Shown: one piece after another, positions 31,926 through 40,687 of the stretch
Layout of the letters: each line of letters starts with the position of its first letter
Position numbering within the stretch: the first letter of the stretch is position 1
NCBI RefSeq assembly: GCF_030209445.1
Contig: NZ_JARVSD010000012.1
Coordinates: forward strand, 247,841-311,840
Direction of reading: 5' to 3'
DNA from: Promicromonospora sp. MEB111
Lineage (GTDB): Bacteria; Actinomycetota; Actinomycetes; Actinomycetales; Cellulomonadaceae
Length of the DNA: 64,000 nucleotides
Translations under genes and position numbers: made by a program
The notes under the pieces: generated by a model
What the model saw: only the letters and a program-made list of their open reading frames with translations
What the model was told of the DNA's origin: nothing
Databases searched by the model: none

Positions 31926-32699
31926 TCAGACCTCGGCGTCGGCGAACCGCTTCTCGACGCGCCGGTCGTGCAGGAACGACACGCCGACGGCGGCGAAGTA
32001 GAGCACGCAGATCGGCAGCGCCACGAGGATCATCGTGAGCGCGTCCGGCGTCGGCGTGATGATCGCCGCGAACGTGAACGCGACCAGGATGGCCCACCGC
32101 CAGCCGCCCAGCAGTGCCTTGCCCGACAGCAGGCCGGCGAAGTTGAGGCCGACGAGCAGCACCGGCGACAGGAACGCGAGACCGAACGCGATCAGGAGCC
32201 GCATCACCAGCGACAGGTACTCCTGGGCGTTGGTGAACGCGGTCGCGTCGTCGGGCAGGAACCCGGACAGGATCTGGATCGCGTGCGGGAACACGAGCCA
32301 GGCCATGTACGCCCCGCCGAGGAACAGCGGGAACGCCGCACCGACGAACCCGTACGCGTACTTCTTCTCGTTCTTGTTCAGGCCCGGCGTGATGAACGCC
32401 CACACCTGGTAGAGCCACCAGGGGCAGGTGAGGAACACGGCGAGGAACAGGGACGACTTGATCTTCAGGTCCAGTGCCGCCATCGGCCCGGCGAAGTTCA
32501 GGGTCATCTCGTTGCCCCGCATCTCCTCCGCGACGACGAGCGGTCGCTGGAGCAGGACCAGCAGCGGGTCGTAGAGCAACCAGCCGGCGATGGCGCCGAC
32601 CGCCAGGCCGACGGCGATCAGGACAAACCTCTTGCGCAGCTCGAGCAGGTGCTCGAGCAGTGGCATCCGGCCGTCGGACGCCCGTCTCGTTCGTGCCAC
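31926..32699 (-). CDS. tatC: Sec-independent translocase subunit TatC
   Basis: A 257-aa, six-helix membrane protein that binds twin-arginine signal peptides. Conserved features: MPLLEHLLELRKRF at the N-terminus, the cytoplasmic FxKxxL-like FLAVFLTCPWWLYQVWAFITPGL segment (read in parts), FITPGLNKNEKKYAYGF and the final ITPTPDALTMILVALPICVLYF. GTG 32699 is the longest start; ATG 32666 directly before MPLLEHL is possible. It lies 3 bp after tatA and forms the translocase with it. Confidence 0.96.
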   Translation of the reverse strand: MARTRRASDGRMPLLEHLLELRKRFVLIAVGLAVGAIAGWLLYDPLLVLLQRPLVVAEEMRGNEMTLNFAGPMAALDLKIKSSLFLAVFLTCPWWLYQVWAFITPGLNKNEKKYAYGFVGAAFPLFLGGAYMAWLVFPHAIQILSGFLPDDATAFTNAQEYLSLVMRLLIAFGLAFLSPVLLVGLNFAGLLSGKALLGGWRWAILVAFTFAAIITPTPDALTMILVALPICVLYFAAVGVSFLHDRRVEKRFADAEV

Positions 32700-32702
32700 G
32701 GA

Positions 32703-32996
32703 TCAGGCCTTGGGGATGTCGCGGTCCTTGTGGTCGATCAAGCCGGGGGTCGAGCCCGAACCGGTACCCGTTCCGGTGGTCGATCCGGTGGTCGTGGTGG
32801 TCGAGGCGCCCGGCGCGTTGTCGGCAGCACTGCCGTCAGCGTCGGACCGGTCCTCGCGCATGTCCTTGATCTCCTTCTTGAAGATCTTCATCGACTGACC
32901 CACGCTCTTGGCCAGACCCGGCAGACGGGTGGACCCGAAGAGCAGCAGGACGACGACGAGCAGGACGATCCAGTGCCACGGCTGCATGGCGCCCAT
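32703..32996 (-). CDS. tatA: Twin-arginine translocase subunit TatA
   Basis: A 97-aa protein with one N-terminal membrane helix (WHWIVLLVVVLLLFG), the hinge and amphipathic helix STRLPGLAKSVGQSMKIFKKEI, and an acidic, Thr/Gly-rich tail (TTTTTGSTTGTGTGSGS) likely expanded by repeats. It multimerises to form the protein-conducting patch with TatC. ATG 32996 has AAGGAG 6 nt upstream. Confidence 0.95.
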   Translation of the reverse strand: MGAMQPWHWIVLLVVVLLLFGSTRLPGLAKSVGQSMKIFKKEIKDMREDRSDADGSAADNAPGASTTTTTGSTTGTGTGSGSTPGLIDHKDRDIPKA

Positions 32997-33173
32997 GGTG
33001 ACTCCTTACGGTGCGGTGCTGATACGCGGTGCGGATATGCCCGATCCTACGCGGATCTGGGGGGCGAATTGGTAGCCCCCCGGTGGACGGCGGGTGGCGC
33101 GGCACCCGAAACCGGCCGCAGCACTGGGCGGAACAGGGAAGAACAGGGAAGAACACCCCCGAAGGACGGGCTC

Positions 33174-33506
33174 CTACTCGTTGAAGTGCTTCCACTTCTG
33201 CCACGTCGCGACGTTCCGCGCCCGGCGCGCGTCCCTGCGCCCCGCGCGGGCCACCCGCTGCGCGTGCACGCGCTCGTAGTGGATCGTCACGTCGTCGAAC
33301 AGGCTCGGTCCGGCGTGCTGCGTGCCCGCCGCCTCGTGCGCCCGGTCGGACGCCTCCTGCAGCCGGTCGGCCGACTCGCCGAACCGGGCCGAGGCCCGGC
33401 CCAGCTCCTCCAGGAGCCCCCTGGCCGAACGCCACAGCGAACGGGCCAGAAAGAACGCCCCGACGAGGGTGCCCACGATCAAGAGGGTCCATACCCAGAA
33501 CCACAT
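33174..33506 (-). CDS. Small membrane-anchored protein of unknown function
   Basis: A 110-aa protein: one membrane helix (WFWVWTLLIVGTLVGAFFLA), an amphipathic segment (LLEELGRASARFGESADRLQEA) likely to form a coiled coil, then a basic Arg-rich tail ending QKWKHFNE. It sits between pafC and tatA, where small membrane proteins are often found in related actinobacteria. TAGGCT ends 8 nt before ATG 33506. Function unknown. Confidence 0.75.
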   Translation of the reverse strand: MWFWVWTLLIVGTLVGAFFLARSLWRSARGLLEELGRASARFGESADRLQEASDRAHEAAGTQHAGPSLFDDVTIHYERVHAQRVARAGRRDARRARNVATWQKWKHFNE

Positions 33507-33514
33507 GGTCGCCC

Positions 33515-33520
33515 AGCCTA
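33515..33520 (-). promoter_or_regulatory. -10 (TAGGCT) before the small membrane protein
   Basis: Ends 8 nt before ATG 33506; its TAG is also the pafC stop codon (33518-33520). Confidence 0.4.
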
Positions 33521-34558
33521 GTGCTGATCGGCCGATGTGGCTGCGTCGCGCACGCCACCGGCTCCGTGACCCGCTCCGTCGCCCGCTCCGTCACCGTCCC
33601 CGTACAGGGCCAGCGCGGCCGTGGCCGCACCCGCGACGTCGTCGGCCAGGATCTCGGGCGAGACCGACCGCACCAGCGGCGCGAGCCGGATCAGCGTGCT
33701 GCGCAGCCACCCCGGGTTCGTGACCCGCAGCGTGACCTCGAAGTCGCCGTCGGGCAGGTTGCGCACCGACTCGACCGGTACCTCCTCCGCGAACCAGCGC
33801 GCCCGCGGTGCGAACCGGATGGTCGCCAGCGGCGAGGAGCCGCCCGCGAACAGCGCACCGAAATCTATCTCCGGCTCCTGCCCGGGATGCGCCTGCACCG
33901 GAACGTCCGTCTCCGTGGCCTCCAGGATGCGGTCCACGCGGAACGTGCGCGGCGCCTGCGCCCGGTAGCACCAGGCCGCGAGGTAGGCGAACTCGTCCTG
34001 CGTGTGCAGCCGCACGGGGTCCACCTCCCGCTCGCTGACCACGTCCGAGGACGTCACGTACCGGATCCGCAGCCGGTGCCGGTTCGTCAGCGCCGACGAG
34101 ATCGCCGCGACGACCTGCTTGTCACCGCCCGGCGCGAGCCGTACGTCGACGGCGCTCGCGGCCTCGCCGGTGGCGTCGGTGAGCTTGCGCAGCGCGGACT
34201 CGACGACGGCGGACCGGGCGGGGTCGGCCTGGACGGCGTCGGTCGCCTTCATGGCCCGCAGCGCCGCGACCAGCGCGACGGCCTCCCGGGTGCCGAGCCG
34301 CAGGGGCCGGGTCATGCCGCGCGCCTCGGTCAGGTGCACGACGCCGCGGTCGATGGAGGCGGCGTCGAAGTCGATGAGGTCGTCGGGCCAGTACCCGGGG
34401 GTGCCGGAGACCCACAGGGCGTCGACGTCCTTCTGGATCTGCGCGGGTGTGGTGCCGAAGCGGCCGGCCAGGTCGGCCACGGACACGGGCCCGGCGCCGT
34501 CGAGGTAGGCGACGATGCCCAGCAGGCGCAGGAGCCTGTCGTCGGCACGCTCAGCCAC
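33518..34558 (-). CDS. pafC: WYL-domain regulator PafC
   Basis: A 346-aa partner of PafB. Winged helix at residues ~5-60 (RLLRLLGIVAYLDG, VADLAGRFGTTPAQIQKDVDAL), WYL domain ~150-210 (RHRLRIRYVTSSDVVSEREVDP, DEFAYLAAWCYRAQAPRTFRVDRI read in parts) and the C-terminal WCX extension. PafBC is the activator of the LexA/RecA-independent DNA-damage response in mycobacteria. GTG 34558 lies inside the last codons of pafB (8-bp overlap), so the two are translationally coupled. The tail GDGDGAGDGAGHGAGG is repeat-derived. Confidence 0.93.
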   Translation of the reverse strand: MAERADDRLLRLLGIVAYLDGAGPVSVADLAGRFGTTPAQIQKDVDALWVSGTPGYWPDDLIDFDAASIDRGVVHLTEARGMTRPLRLGTREAVALVAALRAMKATDAVQADPARSAVVESALRKLTDATGEAASAVDVRLAPGGDKQVVAAISSALTNRHRLRIRYVTSSDVVSEREVDPVRLHTQDEFAYLAAWCYRAQAPRTFRVDRILEATETDVPVQAHPGQEPEIDFGALFAGGSSPLATIRFAPRARWFAEEVPVESVRNLPDGDFEVTLRVTNPGWLRSTLIRLAPLVRSVSPEILADDVAGAATAALALYGDGDGAGDGAGHGAGGVRDAATSADQH

Positions 34559-35717
34559 GGGACACCTCCGCACGGACGTTCCGTGTGCCCAGCGCCGCGG
34601 CGGCGGTGAGCCGCCGCACGGTCTCCTCCCGCACGGACTCGGGTTCCAGGACGACCAGCGCGGCACCGTACCCGGCGGCCTCGGACGCCATGCCCGTCAG
34701 CGACCGGTAGGGCACCTGCAGGATGTCCCAGCCGGCGGGTTCACCGGCACCAGAACCGGCACCGGACCGGGTGGTGCGGGCCAGGCGGGCGTCGTAGGCG
34801 GTGCGCTCGCCGTCGGGCACGGCCTTGGCGCGGGCACGCAGCGCGCTGGCACGCTCGGGGCGGACGGCGACCACGGCCTGCCGCATCTCGCCGTGCGGCC
34901 CGCCGCCCAGCATGGCGTCGGTGTCGAACTCGGGCACGTCGTAGGCGTTCGCGGGGCCGATCACCCGCACCCGGGACTCGATGCGCGACATGCGGAACAC
35001 GCGGGGGGCCTGCCGGTCGCGGTCGAAGCACATGAGGTACCAGCCGCCGTCGCGCGCGGCGATGCGCCACGGCTCGACGTGCCGGGTCAGCACGGCCCCG
35101 TTGTAGGCGGCGCGGTAGCTGAACGTCACGACGCGCCGGGCCTCGATCGCCTCCATCAGGGGGCCGTAGGCGTCGCCGACGGCGCGCACGGACGGCGCGA
35201 GCCCCGCCAGGGCGTCGGCCGACGGGTCCCCCGCCCCGGCGGCGCGCAGCTTGACCATGGCGCGCGTGATGTCGGTCTGCAGCGTCTTGTCCTGCCAGAA
35301 CTGCGCGGCCAGGGACAGCACGCCGAGCTCGGCGGGCGTCAGGTCGATCGACGGCAGCGCGTAGGCGTCCTGGTCGATCCGGTACCCGAGCTCGTCGGTG
35401 TGCCCGCCGGTGCCGACGGTGACCACGGGGATGCCCAGGGCCCGCAGCATGTCCTTGTCCCGCTCGAACATCCGCTCGAACGCCTCGTCGCTGGGCGCGT
35501 CCGAGTAGCCGGCCACGGCGGTGCGCACCTGCTGCTTGGTCATGGCCGCATTCGTGTTCACGAGCGCGATGACGAGATTCAGGAGCCGCTCGGCCGGGTT
35601 CAGCGCGGGGCCGGCCGGCTGGTTCGGCGGTTGGTTCGGCGGCTGGGCCGACGGCGTGCCGGATGACGCACCGGGTGGCACCGTGGGAGATGAGGTGGGG
35701 GGCAGGTCGCTGGACAT
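34551..35717 (-). CDS. pafB: WYL-domain regulator PafB
   Basis: A 388-aa protein: repeat-rich N-terminus (PPNQPPNQPAGP), winged helix ~35-95 (PAERLLNLVIALVNT, MTKQQVRTAVAGY, ERMFERDKDMLRALGIPV), WYL domain ~190-250 (ARRVVTFSYRAAYNGAV, GGWYLMCFDRDRQAPRVFRMSRIE in parts) and WCX. ATG 35717 is chosen since TACCGT ends 7 nt upstream and the divergent gene starts only 34 bp away. Proteasome genes (prcAB, pafA) are not in the window, consistent with PafBC acting apart from the proteasome. Confidence 0.93.
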   Translation of the reverse strand: MSSDLPPTSSPTVPPGASSGTPSAQPPNQPPNQPAGPALNPAERLLNLVIALVNTNAAMTKQQVRTAVAGYSDAPSDEAFERMFERDKDMLRALGIPVVTVGTGGHTDELGYRIDQDAYALPSIDLTPAELGVLSLAAQFWQDKTLQTDITRAMVKLRAAGAGDPSADALAGLAPSVRAVGDAYGPLMEAIEARRVVTFSYRAAYNGAVLTRHVEPWRIAARDGGWYLMCFDRDRQAPRVFRMSRIESRVRVIGPANAYDVPEFDTDAMLGGGPHGEMRQAVVAVRPERASALRARAKAVPDGERTAYDARLARTTRSGAGSGAGEPAGWDILQVPYRSLTGMASEAAGYGAALVVLEPESVREETVRRLTAAAALGTRNVRAEVSRG

Positions 35718-35724
35718 CAGGACA

Positions 35725-35744
35725 ACGGTATCGGGCGGTAACCT
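35725..35744. promoter_or_regulatory. Back-to-back leaderless promoters of pafB and the DUF3866 operon
   Basis: Minus-strand TACCGT (35725-35730) ends 7 nt before the pafB ATG; plus-strand TAACCT (35739-35744) ends 7 nt before GTG 35752. The two -10 boxes are 8 bp apart, so each -35 must lie within the other gene and the two polymerases cannot bind together. Confidence 0.6.
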
Positions 35745-35751
35745 CCACCGT

Positions 35752-36978
35752 GTGATGACGTGGCGGATCGGGACCGTGATTTCCACAGGCAAGTCGTGGC
35801 GAGGAGCCCTCGAGCTCCAGGTGACGCTCGACCGGCCCCTGCCTGGCCGGGCGGCCGACGGACCGGTCGACGGTGCGTCCGGCGGTGCGTCCGACGGGTA
35901 TGACGGCACGACCGGACCGCTGACGGTCCGCGCCCTGGCCTACACCGACCTCGTCGGCGAGCCCGCCCCCGGCGACGCGCTGCTGCTCAACGTGTCCGCG
36001 CTCGCCCGCGGGCTCGGCACCGGCGGGTACGCCCTCGTCGTCGGCCCGGCCGCCCCCGGCACCACGCTCCCGGCCGACCCCGCCGTCGGGCCCGGCCACC
36101 TCGTCAAGGCCCGGTACACGCCCCTGCAGACCATGGTGCTCGGCGTCGACGAGCAGGAGTCGCCCCACCACACCACCCTGGCCGACGCCGACAGCCTCGA
36201 CGGCATGCCCGTCGTCGTCGCCGACCTGCACTCCGCCCTGCCCGCCGTCGTCGCCGGGCTGCGCCACGCCGCCACCGCGGCCGGACGCGCACCCGGCGAC
36301 CTCAAGGTCGCCTACGTCATGACCGACGGCGGCGCCCTGCCCGCCGCGTTCTCCCGCACCGTCGCCGCCCTGCGGGAGACCGACTGGCTGACCACCTGCG
36401 TCACCGTCGGCCAGGCCTACGGCGGCGACCTCGAGGCCGTCACCGTGCACACCGGGCTCCTGGCAGCCCGGCACGTCGCCGGGTGCGACGTCGCCGTCGT
36501 CACCCAGGGACCCGGCAACCTCGGCACCGGCACCCGCTGGGGCTACTCCGGCGTCGCCGCCGGCGACGCCGTCAACGCCACCGCCACCCTCGGCGGCCGC
36601 CCCGTCGCCTCCCTGCGTGTCTCCGGCGCCGACCCCCGCGACCGCCACCTCGGCGTCTCCCACCACTCCCTGACCGCCTACGGACGCGTCGCCCTCGCCC
36701 CCGCCGACCTCCCCGTACCCGTCCCCACCGCCGACGTCGAGAACCTGCCCGCCTGGGGCGCACCCCTGACCAGCCGCGTCCACGACCAGGCCCGCACCCT
36801 GGCCGACACCACACCACACACCCTCGTCGACGTCCCCGCCGACACCACCCTCCTCGACACCCTGCGCACCTCCCCGGCCGGGCTGCGCACCATGGGCCGC
36901 GGCCTCGACGCCGACCCCGCCTCCTTCGTCGCGGCCGCCGTCGCGGGCGTCCACGCCCACCAGCTCACCACCGGATGA
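35752..36978 (+). CDS. DUF3866 family protein
   Basis: A 408-aa cytoplasmic protein of unknown function (GTG 35752; ATG 35755 next codon). Recognisable family segments: MTWRIGTVIS start, ALAYTDLVGEPAPGDALLLNVSALARGLGTGGYALVV (in parts), GHLVKARYTPLQTMVLGVDEQESPHH, VAYVMTDGGALPAAFS and VVTQGPGNLGTGTRWGYSG. The last two resemble phosphate-loop-free Rossmann segments, but no reaction is known. Its stop overlaps the next gene by ATGA. It is unusual to find it heading a MoxR/DUF58 operon; divergence from pafB is noted. Confidence 0.85.
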   Translation: MMTWRIGTVISTGKSWRGALELQVTLDRPLPGRAADGPVDGASGGASDGYDGTTGPLTVRALAYTDLVGEPAPGDALLLNVSALARGLGTGGYALVVGPAAPGTTLPADPAVGPGHLVKARYTPLQTMVLGVDEQESPHHTTLADADSLDGMPVVVADLHSALPAVVAGLRHAATAAGRAPGDLKVAYVMTDGGALPAAFSRTVAALRETDWLTTCVTVGQAYGGDLEAVTVHTGLLAARHVAGCDVAVVTQGPGNLGTGTRWGYSGVAAGDAVNATATLGGRPVASLRVSGADPRDRHLGVSHHSLTAYGRVALAPADLPVPVPTADVENLPAWGAPLTSRVHDQARTLADTTPHTLVDVPADTTLLDTLRTSPAGLRTMGRGLDADPASFVAAAVAGVHAHQLTTG

Positions 36979-37757
36979 CCCACGGGAACCAGCACGGGAT
37001 GCCACAGCCGACACCACGCACAGCACCCCGAGCACGCCTCGCGCTGATCTGCTTGCTCGTCGTCGTCGCAGTGCTCGGCGCGGCCACCGCCACCCCCTGG
37101 ACCACCAGCCCACCCCGGCTGCCCACCGTCCAGATCTCCCAGGCACCGCCGTCCCAGCCCGTCGCCTCCGGCACCCCCGAAGCACCCCCCGGCCAGCAGA
37201 CCGAACCGGCAGACAACCGCTGGGTCGTCCTGGTCCTCGTCACCCTCCTCGGCCTGCTGATCGCCGTCCTGCTCACCCTCGCCGCCCGCAAGCTCCTCGC
37301 CATCCGCCGGGAACCCACCGACACCGACCCCGACACCCTCGCCGCCGGCACCGGCACCACCACCCTCGGCGACGACATCGACCTCCCCGAGCTGCAGGAC
37401 GCCGTCACCCGGGCCCTCGCCCACCTCGAAGGACACGCCCGCCCCCGCGACGCCGTCGTCGCCGCCTGGGTAGCCCTCGAAGAAGCGGCAGACCGCGCCG
37501 GCACCCGCCGCGACCCCGCCCAGACCCCCACCGAGTTCACCAGCACCGTCCTGGCCGCCACCCCCGCCCCACCCGACGCCGTCACCCGGCTGCGCACCCT
37601 CTACCAGCGCGCCCGCTTCACCGACCGACCCGTCGACACCACCGCCGTCACCCAGGCCCGCGCGGCGCTCGCGGACATCGCGCGCACGCTCGACGTCGAC
37701 CGGCCCGACGTCCACCGGCCCGACACCGAGCCCGGAGAGGAGCCCGGACCCCGATGA
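36975..37757 (+). CDS. DUF4129 membrane protein
   Basis: A 260-aa protein with two membrane helices (LALICLLVVVAVLGAATA and WVVLVLVTLLGLLIAVLLTLA) bracketing a Pro-rich extracytoplasmic loop, then a cytoplasmic DUF4129 domain (DAVTRALAHLEGHARPRDAVVAAWVALEEAADRAG, PTEFTSTVLA, LRTLYQRARFTDRPV in parts). DUF4129 proteins are regular partners of MoxR-DUF58-transglutaminase clusters; the transglutaminase is missing here. ATGA overlaps at both ends imply strict coupling. Confidence 0.85.
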   Translation: MTHGNQHGMPQPTPRTAPRARLALICLLVVVAVLGAATATPWTTSPPRLPTVQISQAPPSQPVASGTPEAPPGQQTEPADNRWVVLVLVTLLGLLIAVLLTLAARKLLAIRREPTDTDPDTLAAGTGTTTLGDDIDLPELQDAVTRALAHLEGHARPRDAVVAAWVALEEAADRAGTRRDPAQTPTEFTSTVLAATPAPPDAVTRLRTLYQRARFTDRPVDTTAVTQARAALADIARTLDVDRPDVHRPDTEPGEEPGPR

Positions 37758-38263
37758 ACCGGCACTGGAACTGGCAGCGACTCACCGCGATCACGGTCAC
37801 CGCCGGGATCGCCGCCGGCGGACTCGCGTTCTGGCAGGTCATCGACCCCTGGCACGCCGCGGCGGCCACCGCCGTCACCGTCGCCCTGGCCGCCCTCTGG
37901 GCCAGGACCGATAACGCCGTCGCCGACCCCGAGTGGCCCCACGTCGTCACCGAGGCCCGCGCCGGCGGACGGCACGACGTCTCCGACCTGAGCTGGTCCA
38001 CCTTCACCCGCGACGGCCGCGTCACCGAACGCGTCGTCCGCCGCGTCCGGGCGCTCGCGGCCGACCGGGTCCGCGCCCACGGCGTGGACCCCACCGACCC
38101 GGACGCGCTGCCCGACGTCGAACGGCTGCTCGGCGCACGTGTGGTGCGGCAGCTCACGTCCCGCGAGGCGCCGACGGCCCGGACCCTGCAGTCCTGGCTC
38201 GACGCGATCGAACGCCTGGGGCCCGCCCCTTCCGCGCCCACCACCGAGGAGAACCGTGCCTGA
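37754..38263 (+). CDS. Two-helix membrane protein of the MoxR operon
   Basis: A 169-aa protein with two N-terminal hydrophobic helices (ITVTAGIAAGGLAFWQVI; AAAATAVTVALAALWA) and a soluble C-terminal part (DVSDLSWSTFTRDGRVTERVVRRVRAL in parts). No known domain. Its position between DUF4129 and moxR with 4-bp and 8-bp overlaps suggests a structural role in the same membrane complex. Confidence 0.75.
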   Translation: MNRHWNWQRLTAITVTAGIAAGGLAFWQVIDPWHAAAATAVTVALAALWARTDNAVADPEWPHVVTEARAGGRHDVSDLSWSTFTRDGRVTERVVRRVRALAADRVRAHGVDPTDPDALPDVERLLGARVVRQLTSREAPTARTLQSWLDAIERLGPAPSAPTTEENRA

Positions 38264-39245
38264 CCTGAACGAAGCCACCGAACCCCTTGCCGTCGCCGAC
38301 GTCGCCGCGCTCGGGGAGCAGGTCCTCGCCGAGGTCGGCACCGCCGTCGTCGGCATGCGGGACGCGCTCCAGATCGCCCTGGCGACCATCCTCGCGGGCG
38401 GGCACGTGCTGTTCGAGGACGTGCCCGGGCTCGGCAAGACCCTCGCGGCCCGGTCGCTGGCCGCCGCGCTGGGCCTCGACTTCGCCCGTCTGCAGTGCAC
38501 CCCGGACCTGCTGCCGGCCGACATCACCGGCTCGTCGGTGTTCGACCCGGCCACCCGCACGTTCGAGTTCCGGCCCGGACCGGTGTTCACCGGCCTGTTC
38601 CTCGCCGACGAGATCAACCGCACCGCCCCCAAGACCCAGTCCGCGCTGCTGGAGGCGATGGCCGAGCGGCAGGTCTCCATCGAGGGCACCAGCCGTCCCC
38701 TGCCCAGCCCGTTCCACGTGCTGGCCACCTCCAACCCCGTCGAGTACGAGGGCACCTACCCCCTGCCCGAGGCGCAGCTCGACCGGTTCATGGTGCGGCT
38801 CGCCGTCGGCTACCCCGACGCCGGCCAGGAGGCCGAGGTGCTGACCCGCCGGCTCGCCCGCCGGCAGGAGGCCGCGCACGTGCGCAAGGTCGTCGAGCCC
38901 GCGACGGTGCTCGCCATGCAGGCCGGCACGGAGGCCGTGCCCGTGGACCCCGACGTCGTGCGCTACTGCGTCGACCTGGCCGCGTCGACCCGCGGGCACA
39001 CCGCCCTGGAGGTCGGGGCCTCACCCCGCGGTTCGCAGAACCTCGTGCTGCTGGCCCGCGCCATCGCGGTCCTGGACGGGCGCGACTACGTGCTGCCCGA
39101 GGACGTCAAGCGCGTCGCGGTGCCCGTGCTCGCGCACCGCATCACGCTCACCCCGACCGCCTGGGCCTCCGCGACCCGCCCCGAGACCGTCGTCGCCGAC
39201 CTCCTGCGGGCCGTGCCGACCCCCACCACGGTCCGGTCACGATGA
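38256..39245 (+). CDS. MoxR-family AAA+ ATPase
   Basis: A 329-aa AAA+ chaperone-like ATPase. Walker A GLGKT in FEDVPGLGKTLAARSLA, Walker B LFLADEINRTAPKTQSALLEAM (in parts), sensor 1 ATSNPVEYEGTYPLPEAQLDRF, and the C-terminal lid with SPRGSQNLVLLARA. MoxR ATPases act with DUF58 and VWA-type proteins on cell-envelope or metalloenzyme targets. GTG 38256 has GAGGAG 7 nt upstream and overlaps the preceding gene. Confidence 0.95.
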   Translation: MPDLNEATEPLAVADVAALGEQVLAEVGTAVVGMRDALQIALATILAGGHVLFEDVPGLGKTLAARSLAAALGLDFARLQCTPDLLPADITGSSVFDPATRTFEFRPGPVFTGLFLADEINRTAPKTQSALLEAMAERQVSIEGTSRPLPSPFHVLATSNPVEYEGTYPLPEAQLDRFMVRLAVGYPDAGQEAEVLTRRLARRQEAAHVRKVVEPATVLAMQAGTEAVPVDPDVVRYCVDLAASTRGHTALEVGASPRGSQNLVLLARAIAVLDGRDYVLPEDVKRVAVPVLAHRITLTPTAWASATRPETVVADLLRAVPTPTTVRSR

Positions 39246-40687
39246 CGGCCGGCGGCGTCATCGTCCCCGACGACCGCTCCTCCCGGGGCGAGCGGCCCGA
39301 CGGCGCCCCGGGCTGGCAGCTCACGTCCGCGTACACCGCCGCCGTCGTCGCCGGCGTCATCCTGCTCGCCCTGGGCGTGCTCGCCGGGCGGGCCGACCTC
39401 GCCCTGATCGGCGTGCCCGGACTGCTCGCCGCGGCCTGGGCACGGTCCGGGCGCCCCGGCACCGTCGCCGGTCCCGGTCCCGGTCCCGGTCCCGGCTCCG
39501 TCGCTGAAGCCGGAGCCGAAGCTGAAGCCGGACCCGCCGCTGAGCCGCGCGGCACCCTCCGGGAACCCGAGGGCTCGGCCGCCGCCGGCGAGCTCACCGC
39601 CACGCTCCACGTCGCCCCCGGCGCCGCCGACGTCGTCCACCTGCGCATCGCGGCGGCCGGCCACCGCACCACCGAGGTGACGCTCGCGGCGCGTGCGACA
39701 CCGGCCCGCGACGTCCCGCTGCGCCTGTCGTCCGTACGCACCGGCCCGCAGGACACCTTCGCCGTCGACCTGCGCGGCTCGCTCCACGCCACCTGGGAGC
39801 AGGAACCCGTCCAGGTCGGCGGCACGCGCCGCCTCGTGCTGCCCGCCGCCGCACCGCTCGGCAGGCTGCCCCTCCCGCAGCGCCTGCGCGGCCTCACCGG
39901 CCCCCACTCCTCGCGCCGCCTGGGCGACGGCGCCGAGCTGCGCGACATCCACCCCTTCACCCCGGGCGACCGCCTGCGCCGCATCGACTGGCGCACCACC
40001 GCCCGCCGCTCCCCCGACCTCGACACCCTCTACGTCCGGCGCACCTACGCCACCGCGGAGGCCACCGCGGTGCTCGTCGTCGACTCCCGCGACGACGTCG
40101 GACCCGACCTGCACACCTGGCGGGGCTACGGCACCCTCCGCGTCGACGAACCCACCTCCCTCGACCTCGCCCGGCACGCCGCCGCCTCCGTGGCCCGCGC
40201 CCTCGTCGAGGGCGGCGACCGCGTCGGCCTGGAAGACCTCGCCCGCCGACGCCGCCCCCTGCCGCCCGCCTCCGGGCGCCGCCACCTGCGCCGCATCGTG
40301 CACGGCCTCGCCCTCGCCCACCCCAAGGACCGCGCGTCCGTCCACCGGGTCCGCCCACCCCAGGTCCCCGCCGACGCCATCGTCTACCTCTTCACCACCG
40401 TGCTCGACGACGAACCCCTGCACCTCGTGCGCACCTGGCGCACCAAGGGCCACCCCGTCGTCGTCATCGACACCCTGCCCGACGTCCACCCCGTCACCGA
40501 GAGCCACCTCCGCATCGCCTGGCGCATCGCCCGCCTGGAACGCGACGACCGGCTCGCCGCCCTCACCGGAGAGGGCGTACCCGTCATCCGCTGGGCCGGC
40601 TCCGCACGCGACCAGGCCGCCATCAGGTTCGAGACCCTCACCCGCGCCGCCGAACGACACGTCCCCGGACGGACGGGCACCCCATGA
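39242..40687 (+). CDS. DUF58 domain protein, MoxR partner
   Basis: A 481-aa protein: two N-terminal membrane helices (AAVVAGVILLALGVLAG, LALIGVPGLLAAAWA), a Gly/Pro then Glu/Ala repeat linker (GPGPGPGPGSVAEAGAEAEAG), a beta-rich extracytoplasmic-like region, and the DUF58 domain from ~235 (SRRLGDGAELRDIHPFTPGD, RLRRIDWRTTARRSPDL, VLVVDSRDDVG). The VWA-like MIDAS Asp of the last motif is present. Coupled to moxR by ATGA. Probably works with MoxR in envelope assembly. Confidence 0.9.
   Translation: MTAGGVIVPDDRSSRGERPDGAPGWQLTSAYTAAVVAGVILLALGVLAGRADLALIGVPGLLAAAWARSGRPGTVAGPGPGPGPGSVAEAGAEAEAGPAAEPRGTLREPEGSAAAGELTATLHVAPGAADVVHLRIAAAGHRTTEVTLAARATPARDVPLRLSSVRTGPQDTFAVDLRGSLHATWEQEPVQVGGTRRLVLPAAAPLGRLPLPQRLRGLTGPHSSRRLGDGAELRDIHPFTPGDRLRRIDWRTTARRSPDLDTLYVRRTYATAEATAVLVVDSRDDVGPDLHTWRGYGTLRVDEPTSLDLARHAAASVARALVEGGDRVGLEDLARRRRPLPPASGRRHLRRIVHGLALAHPKDRASVHRVRPPQVPADAIVYLFTTVLDDEPLHLVRTWRTKGHPVVVIDTLPDVHPVTESHLRIAWRIARLERDDRLAALTGEGVPVIRWAGSARDQAAIRFETLTRAAERHVPGRTGTP

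Noticed and set aside
34559..34666. Longer N-terminus of pafC
   Set aside because: The extra residues are the out-of-frame 3' end of pafB and do not resemble PafC.
34741..37185. An 814-codon open frame on the minus strand
   Set aside because: It lies antisense to DUF3866 and out of frame across pafB; long shadow frames are normal in GC-rich DNA, and its product is repetitive Gly/Val/Arg without a domain.
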